Source: an uncultured Hungatella sp. (GTDB taxonomy: Bacteria; Bacillota; Clostridia; Lachnospirales; Lachnospiraceae). Taken from it: a DNA stretch of 40,635 bases. Location of the stretch: assembly GCA_910585645.1 (NCBI GenBank), contig CAJUFP010000035.1, forward strand, positions 1 to 40,635, written 5' to 3'. The translations under genes were made by a program, and so were the position numbers. The notes below the pieces were generated by a model. The model worked only from the letters and a program-made list of their open reading frames with translations, did no database searches and had not been told where the DNA came from. Shown here one piece after another: positions 1 to 6,944 of this stretch (the first letter of the stretch is position 1; each line of letters begins with the position of its first letter).

Positions 1-1
1 A

Positions 2-53
2 AAGATAGACTACTATGATAGTCTGTCTAAACAATAGACTATCATAGTAGTCC
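2..53 (-). promoter_or_regulatory. Leftward promoter with paired BlaI-type operators
   Basis: AGACTACTATGATAGTCT (7-24) is repeated in inverted orientation at 36-53 with 17 of 18 bases matching. Each copy is itself an imperfect dyad (12 of 16 symmetric positions). On the minus strand TAGACA (24-29) and TATCTT (2-7) form a promoter with a 16-bp spacer that is entirely filled by the first operator copy. The same 18-mer, with two changes, lies in front of the blaI-like gene at 4093-4110. I infer that the gene to the left of the window belongs to the regulon of that repressor. The hairpin could also act as a terminator, but it lacks a T-run on either side. Confidence 0.6.
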
Positions 54-183
54 AAATACGTCAACGAATATTTTCTGACGAATCTCTTAAGAATTCCGAT
101 TACAGCCCGGACGGATGATTGATATTACGACCTGCCACTGATCAGGAAAAAGGATGCGGTACTGTAAAAGCTAAACCTTCCTA

Positions 184-930
184 TTATGGAATAGAATTAA
201 CTACATCAAGGATTTCTTCCGCTGAAAGGTCATCTGGGGAAAACCCAATACACACATCCTCATAAGCAAAATGAAATATCCCATTGTCGTCTTTTGTTTC
301 TAAATATTCTCGCAAATCCTCAAAAGAGTAAATAGGTGTATTTGTCCTTGGTTCATAGTCCATAATGAAAACAAGAAAACTTGAACCAAATAGGCTTGGG
401 TCTGCAACTGCAACTCCGCCATCATCGTTAGCGGGAGCCGTTGTTATTTCATCATTGCCCGTTGTATAAGTTACTCGAAGTAAGTGATATTTTGTTCCGC
501 TTTTCATAGTTGTTTCATATAGACTGGCCTTGCCAAAATGGTAGCCAGCGGGCAAATCAGCAGGCAAATGATTCCCTAATCCCGGTATTCCGTAGGCGGT
601 ATTCTCATCAACGCTTTCTATGGTCGCATCTAAAACATCTCGAATATCCTCGGTGGCCGGATATACAGCCATACTTTCAATTACCGGGTCAACACCCTCC
701 TGATGTTCCCCTGGAGTAACAATGCCGCCGGTAATGTTCGGGCCGCCGCTCGGTTCCCTCAAAATGCCCGGCAGTGTCAGTGCTGTTGCTGTGATAATCA
801 GGCCAGCACAAGCTGCCATAGCCCCCCATTTGACCGCTTTATTGTATCGGGGGCGCTTATATGCTCTCGCATCTTGCACGGCCTCATCGTTAATCGCTCC
901 AATCGCATCCAAAATATTTTCAGCTTTCAT
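184..930 (-). CDS. Membrane-anchored partner (anti-sigma-like) of the ECF sigma factor
   Basis: The 248-residue protein has a short cytoplasmic N-terminus (residues 1-33, with a basic RPRYNK stretch), one transmembrane helix at about 34-55 (AMAACAGLIITATALTL), and an extracytoplasmic remainder. Its ATG overlaps the stop of the sigma gene by one base (TAATG), so the two are translationally coupled. In Firmicutes a one-helix protein encoded directly after an ECF sigma gene is usually its anti-sigma factor or signal sensor. I see no zinc-binding ZAS motif, so the anti-sigma role rests on context and topology. The outer domain is not recognised. Confidence 0.7.
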   Translation of the reverse strand: MKAENILDAIGAINDEAVQDARAYKRPRYNKAVKWGAMAACAGLIITATALTLPGILREPSGGPNITGGIVTPGEHQEGVDPVIESMAVYPATEDIRDVLDATIESVDENTAYGIPGLGNHLPADLPAGYHFGKASLYETTMKSGTKYHLLRVTYTTGNDEITTAPANDDGGVAVADPSLFGSSFLVFIMDYEPRTNTPIYSFEDLREYLETKDDNGIFHFAYEDVCIGFSPDDLSAEEILDVVNSIP

Positions 931-1487
931 TACAAAAATTCCTCTCTTTCCAACCGGTTTAGAAGATTTTTCCGTTGCCTGTGTAACATCATCTTTACTT
1001 TGCTTTGTGAAAACCCAAATCTTTGAGCAATCTCGCTAATCGGGTCAAAATACCAATACCTGCAGATGAAAACCCGGCGTTCCATAGGAGACAGCGACAT
1101 AACGAAGCTGTCAATAAGCTGTACCAATTCTGCGGCCTCCACCTCATGCTCTACGTTTTGGTTAGACGGAATACAGTCAGACAGTTCGTCAAGTACCAGT
1201 ACGATCTCACCGCCGCCCCGCTTTTTTGCACTACGTCCACGCCATTTGTCAATAGATATTCTTCGTGTGATTTTTCCTAAAAATGTTGAGAGGATAGACG
1301 GACAGTGGGGCGGAATGCTGTTCCATGCGTCAAGGTAAGTATCATTTACACTTTCGTCTGCGTCCTCCATATTTCCGAGGATGCCATAAGCGATGGAATA
1401 GCAGTAATTTCCGTACTTTTTAGATGTTTCTGATATCGCATTTTCAGAGCGAGCCCAATAAAGGTTGACAATGCTGTCATCTTCCAT
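930..1487 (-). CDS. ECF-type RNA polymerase sigma factor
   Basis: This is a sigma-70 family protein of the extracytoplasmic-function class. Region 2 is seen around residues 10-75, with GNMEDADESVNDTYLDAW matching the core-binding helix. Region 4 is at the C-terminus (LSPMERRVFICRYWYFDPISE followed by a helix-turn-helix ending in KVKMMLHRQRKNL). The open frame offers an ATG at 1493, but that is only one base from AGGAGG (1495-1500). The ATG two codons later (1487) has ideal 7-base spacing and is preferred, giving about 185 residues. It is followed by its membrane partner with a one-base overlap. An ECF-style promoter lies upstream, suggesting autoregulation. Confidence 0.9.
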   Translation of the reverse strand: MEDDSIVNLYWARSENAISETSKKYGNYCYSIAYGILGNMEDADESVNDTYLDAWNSIPPHCPSILSTFLGKITRRISIDKWRGRSAKKRGGGEIVLVLDELSDCIPSNQNVEHEVEAAELVQLIDSFVMSLSPMERRVFICRYWYFDPISEIAQRFGFSQSKVKMMLHRQRKNLLNRLEREEFL

Positions 1488-1529
1488 TTCCATACCTCCT
1501 TTACCCCCAGATAGAGTTCTTCATCTATC

Positions 1530-1556
1530 TACTCGAAAAATAATCGTTTAGGTCAC
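1530..1556 (-). promoter_or_regulatory. Putative ECF-sigma autoregulated promoter
   Basis: On the minus strand GTGACC (1551-1556) and CGAGTA (1530-1535) are separated by 15 bp. This matches the general form of ECF promoters (a -35 with AAC or ACC, a -10 with CG) rather than a housekeeping promoter. It lies about 45 bases upstream of the sigma start. A small inverted repeat, AGATAG/CTATCT (1509-1514 and 1525-1530), follows in the leader. Confidence 0.5.
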
Positions 1557-1664
1557 AATTATTTTGAAAAAATTTAGAAAACCGAACAACAGCTTTACAT
1601 CCCGAAGTACAGTCGCCCCGTGTTAGCATTTGTGCAATGAACAGGGCACGGGACATATAAACAG

Positions 1665-1699
1665 CCAGGGGCTGTCGCACTTAAGTTGACAGCCCCTGG
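1665..1699 (-). terminator. Hairpin terminator after the Crp-like gene
   Basis: A perfect 12-bp stem, CCAGGGGCTGTC (1665-1676) with GACAGCCCCTGG (1688-1699), closes an 11-base loop 25 bases past the stop of the Crp/Fnr-like gene. A modest T-rich stretch (GTTTATAT) follows on the minus strand. Confidence 0.7.
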
Positions 1700-1723
1700 T
1701 TATAGAATAAATATGTGATTCGC

Positions 1724-2383
1724 TCAAAGCAGTCGAAACGTGTTTTTATGATAATCAATGACCCCATCACGCTTCATATAGGACAGCTCTCGTGAAAGCG
1801 CGCTGCGTTCCACGTTAAGATATTCAGCCATAGCGTTTCGATTCATGGGAATGGTAAATGTCCTTTTTTGTTGTTCGCGCGACATCCGCCATAAATAGGT
1901 CAAGATTTTTTCCCGTATGGTCGGACGCAGCAGACAATCAATACGTTCATGCAATACAAGCCCTTTTTCAGCGACAATGTTGATATAGTTGCGCAGCAGT
2001 TGATCATGCCGGGGACAAGCCTTTTTACACCGGGTTAAAACACGTTCAAAAGGGATCTGCAATACCAGAACATCATCCTGCGCCTCCACAGTAACAGGGC
2101 TTTTATGGTCTGAACTTGCTGCTAAAATAACGCCTATTTCGCTTCCCTTTTTCAGCAGAGTAATAATAATGACCCTGTCGGACGAATCCCACTTTATCGC
2201 TCGTCCATGCCCTGATAACATGATACCGAAATCATATACCTTGTTTCCCTCTTCAATAATCCTGTCGCCCTTGACATAACGGACATACCTGGCGCAAAGG
2301 CAATGAAGCAGCCCGTCAATTTCCTGCGGTTCAATACCTGAAAACAGGTTTGTTTGTTTCAGATCTTCTATCAATTCGTTCAT
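1724..2383 (-). CDS. Crp/Fnr family transcriptional regulator
   Basis: The 219-residue length is typical of the Crp/Fnr family. The cyclic-nucleotide-binding-type beta-roll occupies about residues 15-125 (YVKGDRIIEEGNKVYDFGIMLSG), followed by a dimer helix. A C-terminal winged helix-turn-helix covers about 165-219, with MNRNAMAEYLNVERSALSREL as the recognition unit. There is no Fnr-type N-terminal cysteine cluster. The conserved Crp cAMP-contact signature is not obvious, so the signal is unknown. It is divergent from the transport operon at 2479. A palindrome between them, at the right distance from the rightward -10, indicates that it activates that operon. The palindrome also lies just downstream of its own TTGCTT-17-TATAAT promoter (2431-2459), consistent with autorepression. 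Confidence 0.9.
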   Translation of the reverse strand: MNELIEDLKQTNLFSGIEPQEIDGLLHCLCARYVRYVKGDRIIEEGNKVYDFGIMLSGHGRAIKWDSSDRVIIITLLKKGSEIGVILAASSDHKSPVTVEAQDDVLVLQIPFERVLTRCKKACPRHDQLLRNYINIVAEKGLVLHERIDCLLRPTIREKILTYLWRMSREQQKRTFTIPMNRNAMAEYLNVERSALSRELSYMKRDGVIDYHKNTFRLL

Positions 2384-2400
2384 AGCTGCGCCCTCACTTT

Positions 2401-2443
2401 TGTTGCGTGCGCAACAGATGATTTGAGCAGATTATACTATAAT
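2401..2443 (+). promoter_or_regulatory. Class II Crp/Fnr-type operator and rightward -10
   Basis: TGTTGCG (2401-2407), a TG spacer, and CGCAACA (2410-2416) form a perfect 7-bp dyad. The rightward -10 TATAAT is at 2438-2443 with no recognisable -35. With a start near 2450 the dyad is centred at about -41.5, the classical class II activator position. On the opposite strand TTGCTT (2454-2459), a 17-bp spacer and TATAAT (2431-2436) would serve the regulator gene. Confidence 0.7.
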
Positions 2444-2478
2444 GGCAGTTGAAAAGCAAGAGAAAGGAAATCAAAACC

Positions 2479-3027
2479 ATGAACAACAACAAGGGAAAAA
2501 CACTTTGGATTACGCGCACAGCGGTTTTTATTGCTTTGCTTGTGGTATTACAGGCGGCTACCGCCTCCTTGGGAAATACTATAATTACGGGGTCTGTTGT
2601 GAATATGCTGCTGATCGTCTCCGTTATGACCTGCGGTATGATGTCGGGGCTTTGTGTCGCTGTCATTTCGCCTGTCATGGCAAAGCTGATCGGGATCGGC
2701 CCGCTTTGGAGCCTGATACCGTTTATCATAGCAGGGAACATTACCCTCATATTGACCTGGCACTTCATAGGCAACCGGCATTGGGGACATAAGCATACCT
2801 CGCAAATGATCGCTTTAGTCGTGGCGGCAACCGGTAAATTCTTAATTCTATACATCGGAGTTGCACAAATAGCCGTTCCATTGCTTTTAAGATTACCCGA
2901 ACCGCAGGCATCGGTTATTTCTAATATGTTCTCTATACCGCAGCTATTCACAGCCCTTTTAGGCGGCGGGGTTGCGCTGCTGGTGCTTTCGCCATTAAAA
3001 AAAGCGTTTGAGGGAGGACGGTGGTAA
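2479..3027 (+). CDS. ECF-type transporter S (substrate-binding membrane) component
   Basis: This is a very hydrophobic protein of about 182 residues with five to six predicted membrane helices. It opens with a basic stretch and then ITRTAVFIALLVVLQAATA, which resembles the first helix of ECF-transporter S components. Such proteins bind a vitamin or metal-like nutrient and borrow a shared EcfA/EcfA'/EcfT energising module, which is not encoded here. An upstream TTG at 2449 is in frame, but ATG 2479 with AGAAAGGA ahead of it is preferred. It overlaps the next gene by 7 bases. Substrate cannot be read from sequence. Assignment to the S-component fold is from pattern memory and moderately sure. 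Confidence 0.7.
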   Translation: MNNNKGKTLWITRTAVFIALLVVLQAATASLGNTIITGSVVNMLLIVSVMTCGMMSGLCVAVISPVMAKLIGIGPLWSLIPFIIAGNITLILTWHFIGNRHWGHKHTSQMIALVVAATGKFLILYIGVAQIAVPLLLRLPEPQASVISNMFSIPQLFTALLGGGVALLVLSPLKKAFEGGRW

Positions 3028-3518
3028 AGGTGAACACAGTTTTTACTTATTGGTTTTACGGTTTAGCAGCGGTTTTACTCACCTTTTCCTTTGTGAAAGA
3101 CAAGAGTAAAACGCTGTTGTCCTTAAAAAAAGCGTGGAAAATGTTTACAGGCGTCCTACCGCAATTTGTGGCTATCCTGCTTTTTGTTGGATTGGCACTT
3201 GCGATGCTTTCACCGGAAACAATCAGGCGCATGATCGGCGAGGAAACGGGATTTACCGGTATGCTCTTAACCTCGCTTATTGGCGCAATTACGTTAATTC
3301 CCGTAATGATTGCATTTCCCATTGTTGCGGAACTTTTGAAAAGCGGCGCGGGACTTACACAAATGGCGGTATTTGTTTCCGCACTTACCACGGTTGGCAT
3401 TATCACAATCCCGATAGAGATAAAATATCTGGGCAGGAAAACAGCCATTCTCCGGAATGTACTTGCGTTTCTATTCTCTTTTATCACCGCTTACTTAATG
3501 GGGGTTTTTCTCAAATGA
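3021..3518 (+). CDS. Half-size permease, first of a pair (COG0701/DUF318-like)
   Basis: This 165-residue membrane protein has about four to five helices. Its GVLPQFVAILLFVGLALA, RRMIGEETGF and IPVMIAFPIVAELLKSGAG stretches resemble one half of the YraQ/ArsP-type permeases (COG0701, DUF318). GTG 3021 overlaps the stop of the S component. A second in-frame GTG at 3030 is also possible, and GGGAGG lies at 3012-3017. The following gene encodes a similar half, so the two together probably form one full permease, the arrangement seen for split COG0701 genes. Transported substrate is unknown. The Crp/Fnr-linked operon suggests a nutrient or metal used under anaerobic conditions. Confidence 0.7.
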   Translation: MVKVNTVFTYWFYGLAAVLLTFSFVKDKSKTLLSLKKAWKMFTGVLPQFVAILLFVGLALAMLSPETIRRMIGEETGFTGMLLTSLIGAITLIPVMIAFPIVAELLKSGAGLTQMAVFVSALTTVGIITIPIEIKYLGRKTAILRNVLAFLFSFITAYLMGVFLK

Positions 3519-4048
3519 AAACAGCAATACGAAAATATTGGTTTCTATTTATGATTGTGCTCTGCAACGGTATCGTTTGGCTATATGCCCCGCAGATTGG
3601 AAAAACCGCATTGGCTTTTAGCGGAAAAAACGTTATCAACTTCCTGTTCATACTTACGCCTGTTTTCGTATGTATCGGGCTGATGGACGTATGGGTTGAA
3701 CGGGAAAAAATGATACGGATTATGGGAGCTGATTCCGGCATAAAAGGAATTGTCGTTGCCATGTTGTCGGGAATGATAACGGCTGTTCCCTTATATGCGC
3801 TGCTGCCTGTTGCCGGGGTGCTGTTAAAAAAGGGAAGCAGGGTTTCAAACGTGCTGATTTTCCTCTGCGCAAGCGCAAGTATCCGCATTCCCCTGCTCTT
3901 TTTTGAAATATCCTCTCTGGGAGTGTCATTTACACTGATACGGTTTGGCCTTAATCTATTGGTTGTCTTTGCGATTGCCTTTATTATTGAAAAACTGTTG
4001 TCCGATCAGGATAAAAAGGCAATTTATGAAAATGCGGACAAGCTATAA
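3515..4048 (+). CDS. Half-size permease, second of a pair (COG0701/DUF318-like)
   Basis: The 177-residue polytopic membrane protein mirrors its neighbour: TPVFVCIGLMDVWVEREKMI, RIMGADSGIKG and TAVPLYALLPVAGVLLKKGSR align with IGEETGF and IPVMIAFPIVAELLKSGAG of the first half. The ATG at 3515 overlaps the preceding stop (ATGA), so the two halves are translationally coupled, presumably giving equal amounts for a heteromeric channel. The frame is open further upstream, to 3134, but that stretch overlaps the first half and reads as non-coding. A charged C-terminal tail ends the operon. No terminator hairpin is evident before the blaI promoter. Confidence 0.7.
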   Translation: MKTAIRKYWFLFMIVLCNGIVWLYAPQIGKTALAFSGKNVINFLFILTPVFVCIGLMDVWVEREKMIRIMGADSGIKGIVVAMLSGMITAVPLYALLPVAGVLLKKGSRVSNVLIFLCASASIRIPLLFFEISSLGVSFTLIRFGLNLLVVFAIAFIIEKLLSDQDKKAIYENADKL

Positions 4049-4081
4049 CAATACTGTTCCGCCATATCCAGCGGTTATTCA

Positions 4082-4110
4082 TTGACATCAACAGACTACT
4101 GTGATAGTGT
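4082..4110 (+). promoter_or_regulatory. blaI promoter with BlaI-type operator
   Basis: The -35 TTGACA is at 4082-4087. A weak -10 (TAGTGT, 4105-4110) follows after 17 bp. The 18-mer AGACTACTGTGATAGTGT (4093-4110) fills the spacer and -10, and differs from the left-edge operator at only two positions. Binding of the repressor here would shut off its own operon. Confidence 0.65.
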
Positions 4111-4161
4111 ATAGGAAATGTACGATAAAGAACACACAATGAATACGAGGTGAACACGGAT

Positions 4162-4521
4162 ATGGAAAAGACACTGTTTGATTCCGAACGAAAAGTAATG
4201 GAAATAATCTGGAAAGAAGGAGACGTGACAGCCAAACAGATTTCCCTGACCTTACGTGATACCGTTGGCTGGAATAAGAATACCACCTATACGGTCATTA
4301 AAAAATGTATCCAGAAGGGCTTTATTGAACGCCTGGAACCCAATTTTGTCTGCAGGGCTCTCCTTTCCAAAGAACAGGCAGTTCAGGATGATACCAGGGA
4401 ATTTGTAAACCGTGTCTTTGACGGCTCCGTCCCCCTGCTTTTTTCGGCGCTGTTATCCCAGAAGGCCCTGTCAAAAAAGGAACTGGAGGAATTAAAGCAA
4501 ATGATCAATGAAATGGAGTGA
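4162..4521 (+). CDS. BlaI/MecI/CopY family repressor
   Basis: The protein of about 119 residues has the family's N-terminal winged helix: SERKVMEIIWKEGDVTAKQI, then NKNTTYTVIKKCIQKGFIER. The C-terminal dimerisation helices are LLSQKALSKKELEELKQMI. In this family proteolysis or signal-driven release of the dimer derepresses resistance or envelope genes. An upstream GTG (4150) is in frame, but ATG 4162 follows GAGGTG at good spacing. The stop precedes the M56 peptidase start by only a few bases, the standard blaI-blaR order. A matching operator lies in its promoter and another at the left edge of the window. Confidence 0.9.
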   Translation: MEKTLFDSERKVMEIIWKEGDVTAKQISLTLRDTVGWNKNTTYTVIKKCIQKGFIERLEPNFVCRALLSKEQAVQDDTREFVNRVFDGSVPLLFSALLSQKALSKKELEELKQMINEME

Positions 4522-4525
4522 TCCT

Positions 4526-5884
4526 ATGAACCTGCTGCAGATGAGCCTTTCGGCTTCCGTTCTGATCCTGATGGCTGTAGCCTTTCGGAAATTCTTTTCT
4601 GACAGAATACCCAGAACCGTTTTTTCGCTGCTCTGGCTGCTTGCCTGGTGGAAGCTGATGATTCCCGTACCGACAGGCTTTCCCGTGCCTGCGGCGCATC
4701 CGTTAAGCGGAAAAATGCCGGATATCACCACAGCTTTACCCTTTTCGGCGGAAACCTGGCAGACAGCCGGGGCCGGGCCGGACTTCGGATGGAATCTCCT
4801 TAAAATCCTGTGGCTTTGCGGCGCTGTGGCTGTCAGCCTGTATATCGCTTACCTTCATGCCGCCAGTATGAAGAAATACCGCACAGCAATTCCCCTTAAA
4901 GAATCTTCCTGGATTCCCATGTGGCTGGAGCAGAAACGTTCCTTCCGCAGAATTACCGTCCGGGTTTCGGACGAGATTGATTCCCCCTTAACCTATGGTA
5001 TCTTCTTCCCAATGATCCTGCTTCCAAAACAGACCGACTGGGCAGACAAAGAGAGCATGAAGCTGATCCTGGAGCATGAAGCGGCTCACATCCGTCACCT
5101 GGATGCACTGAAAAAGCTGTGCCTGACCGTATCCTGCGTCTGCCACTGGTTTAATCCTCTGGTATGGCTCATGACTGCCCTGGCCTGCCGGGATATGGAG
5201 CTGGCCTGCGATGAAGCCGTAGTCCGGGCCGTAGGAGGAGAAAACCGAAAGCTTTATGCCGACTTACTGGTAAATCTGGAAGCAAAGAGAGCCGGAATCC
5301 ATATTTTGACTTCCGGTTTTGGGCAAAGTCTTATGAAAGAACGTGTCCTTCATATCATGAATAAGAAAGAAAAAGCTTCCCTCACAGGAATCCTCCTTTC
5401 CTTTGTCATGGTTATAAGCTGTATCACCGTTTATGGCGCAATGCCCTCCGGTACTTTTTCTCTGAACTCCTGGAAGGATGACCCGACCCTTGGAGGTATC
5501 TTTGAACTGTACTCTGTGGAAGAATACCAAAGAATCGTAGATGCCGTAAAAGCAGACAGGGGGGAGAAAGACCCGGACGCCATAGCCATGGAACGGGATC
5601 TGAACCGCCTGAAAGCTGACAATGGGAAAGGGGAATTTGTCATTTATAAGGGAGCGTTTCTTATGGAGAGCGAATCAATCATAGTCTCCTTTAACCCAAC
5701 CATTGTCATGCGGCCAGAGCTTGTGAACCGGAATGTGCCTCTGACTGCCGAAACCTACCGGAACGATATGGCAGAGGTGGCAGAGATTCTGGACGATGCA
5801 ATAGCGGACGGATTTCTCACAGAAGCGCAGAGGAAACGGGTGATGGACAAAATGGAGGAGAATCTGGCCGGGCTGAGTAAATGA
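4526..5884 (+). CDS. BlaR1/MecR1-like M56 membrane metallopeptidase
   Basis: This polytopic M56 peptidase has about 452 residues from ATG 4526, which follows GGAGTGA; an in-frame ATG at 4508 overlaps blaI. N-terminal membrane helices lie within residues 1-60 and 90-112. The zinc site HEAAH is at 184-188, with the downstream ELACDEAVV motif near 225-233. Another helix is at about 290-310 (LSFVMVISCITVYGA). In BlaR1 the peptidase inactivates the partner repressor when the outer sensor is triggered. Here the outer C-terminal part, about 145 residues, is not a penicillin-binding domain and has no SxxK/KTG set. It is acidic and helical, with a C-terminal region resembling SHOCT/EF-like helical tails. 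The signal is therefore probably not a beta-lactam. Confidence 0.88.
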   Translation: MNLLQMSLSASVLILMAVAFRKFFSDRIPRTVFSLLWLLAWWKLMIPVPTGFPVPAAHPLSGKMPDITTALPFSAETWQTAGAGPDFGWNLLKILWLCGAVAVSLYIAYLHAASMKKYRTAIPLKESSWIPMWLEQKRSFRRITVRVSDEIDSPLTYGIFFPMILLPKQTDWADKESMKLILEHEAAHIRHLDALKKLCLTVSCVCHWFNPLVWLMTALACRDMELACDEAVVRAVGGENRKLYADLLVNLEAKRAGIHILTSGFGQSLMKERVLHIMNKKEKASLTGILLSFVMVISCITVYGAMPSGTFSLNSWKDDPTLGGIFELYSVEEYQRIVDAVKADRGEKDPDAIAMERDLNRLKADNGKGEFVIYKGAFLMESESIIVSFNPTIVMRPELVNRNVPLTAETYRNDMAEVAEILDDAIADGFLTEAQRKRVMDKMEENLAGLSK

Positions 5885-5887
5885 GGG

Positions 5888-6910
5888 TCAAAACCTGTTA
5901 CCATAATGATCGATCAGCAAAATCCGGAATATAAAATCCCGTATCCTCTGCTGTTCCAGTTCCCACTCCCCCTCCAGCGCCATGCCGGAGTAACCGGACC
6001 AGTTCACATACATCTTTTTCCGCTTTCTGGTATATTGCGTTATACAGTCATTCTGTTGTAAAACATGTTCCTTCAGTTCCTCGAAATGCCTCCGAAACGG
6101 CGATTCCGTTCCCAGCATACCCATCCGGGCAGACAGTTCATAAAACTGAAGCCAGAAAAATCCGATATCCTCCCGGAAATTCTGGTTTACAGCCCAGCAT
6201 ACATTCCCTAAAGGCGCCACCGGATGGGTTTTGGACTTATAATACATGGGCGGAAAGGGCAGCCATTCATACAGTTTTTTATAGGCCCTTTTCATCATAT
6301 CTTTATTCTCGTCTGTCCTCCAAAAATCAGTAAACGCAAGCAGACGTAAATGATAAATGACAGGGATATACATTCCCTCTTTAAAAATAAGCTTTTGATC
6401 GGAGCTCCTGTAAACGAAATCCGTATGGCTTTTGGCATCCGCAAGATTCCGAAACCCCTGCAGCGCATCTTCCACCCACTCCCCAACCCGCCTGTTATCC
6501 TCATAGCCAGCCTGCGCCAACAGACTTGCACGTATCATCTCATACTTAAATACATTTGCCGCCCGACTATTCTCGCATTCCTTCCCCCAGCCGGGATAAA
6601 ACATTATCCCCAGGGCACTCCATACATTCTCGTTCTCTTTTGGCAGCCCCATTTCCAGCAGACAGCGTACACACCCCTCATGTGTCCAGATTCCGCTTTT
6701 AGAAGGTGCGGTATGGAGCCTTTCCCCGAAATATCCGTCAGAACCCTGCCAGGATAAGATTTTCTGCACCTTGGGTTCCGAACAGATTTGGTTCTGGTAA
6801 TGGATATCCTCCTGCCGGCTTATGGGTTCCTGTATGATTTCCTTCCTTACCCGATAGGCAATGGAAGGGCAGCCTTCCCTGAGCAGCCACTCTGACATAT
6901 CATTTCTCAC
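5888..6910 (-). CDS. Alpha/alpha-toroid (prenyltransferase/squalene-cyclase-like fold) protein of unknown function
   Basis: The 340-residue soluble protein has no signal peptide. Its opening SEWLLREGCPSIAYRVRKEI resembles the first helix pair of Firmicute proteins annotated as prenyltransferase or squalene-oxidase repeat proteins. Repeated aromatic-rich helices follow (SWQGSDGYFGERLH, GIWTHEGCVRCLLEMGLP). No DCTAE or DDTA catalytic motif is seen, so cyclase activity is not claimed. The start is a GTG with AAGGGAG seven bases upstream. It is the last gene of a leftward run, and its stop is only 3 bp from the convergent BlaR1-like stop, with no terminator between. Confidence 0.6.
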   Translation of the reverse strand: MRNDMSEWLLREGCPSIAYRVRKEIIQEPISRQEDIHYQNQICSEPKVQKILSWQGSDGYFGERLHTAPSKSGIWTHEGCVRCLLEMGLPKENENVWSALGIMFYPGWGKECENSRAANVFKYEMIRASLLAQAGYEDNRRVGEWVEDALQGFRNLADAKSHTDFVYRSSDQKLIFKEGMYIPVIYHLRLLAFTDFWRTDENKDMMKRAYKKLYEWLPFPPMYYKSKTHPVAPLGNVCWAVNQNFREDIGFFWLQFYELSARMGMLGTESPFRRHFEELKEHVLQQNDCITQYTRKRKKMYVNWSGYSGMALEGEWELEQQRIRDFIFRILLIDHYGNRF

Positions 6911-6944
6911 TGTATTTCTCCCTTGAACATAACATTCTAAACCT

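Noticed and set aside
7..53. Left-edge inverted repeat read as a terminator
   Set aside because: There is no T-run on either side, each arm is itself a dyad, and the 18-mer recurs at the blaI promoter, so an operator is the better reading.
3134..3514. N-terminal extension of the second half-permease
   Set aside because: The codons overlap the first half-permease in another frame and are rich in Cys, Arg and His without membrane character. The ATGA-coupled start at 3515 is clear.
4526..5884. Calling the M56 protein a beta-lactam sensor (BlaR1 proper)
   Set aside because: The penicillin-binding sensor domain is absent.
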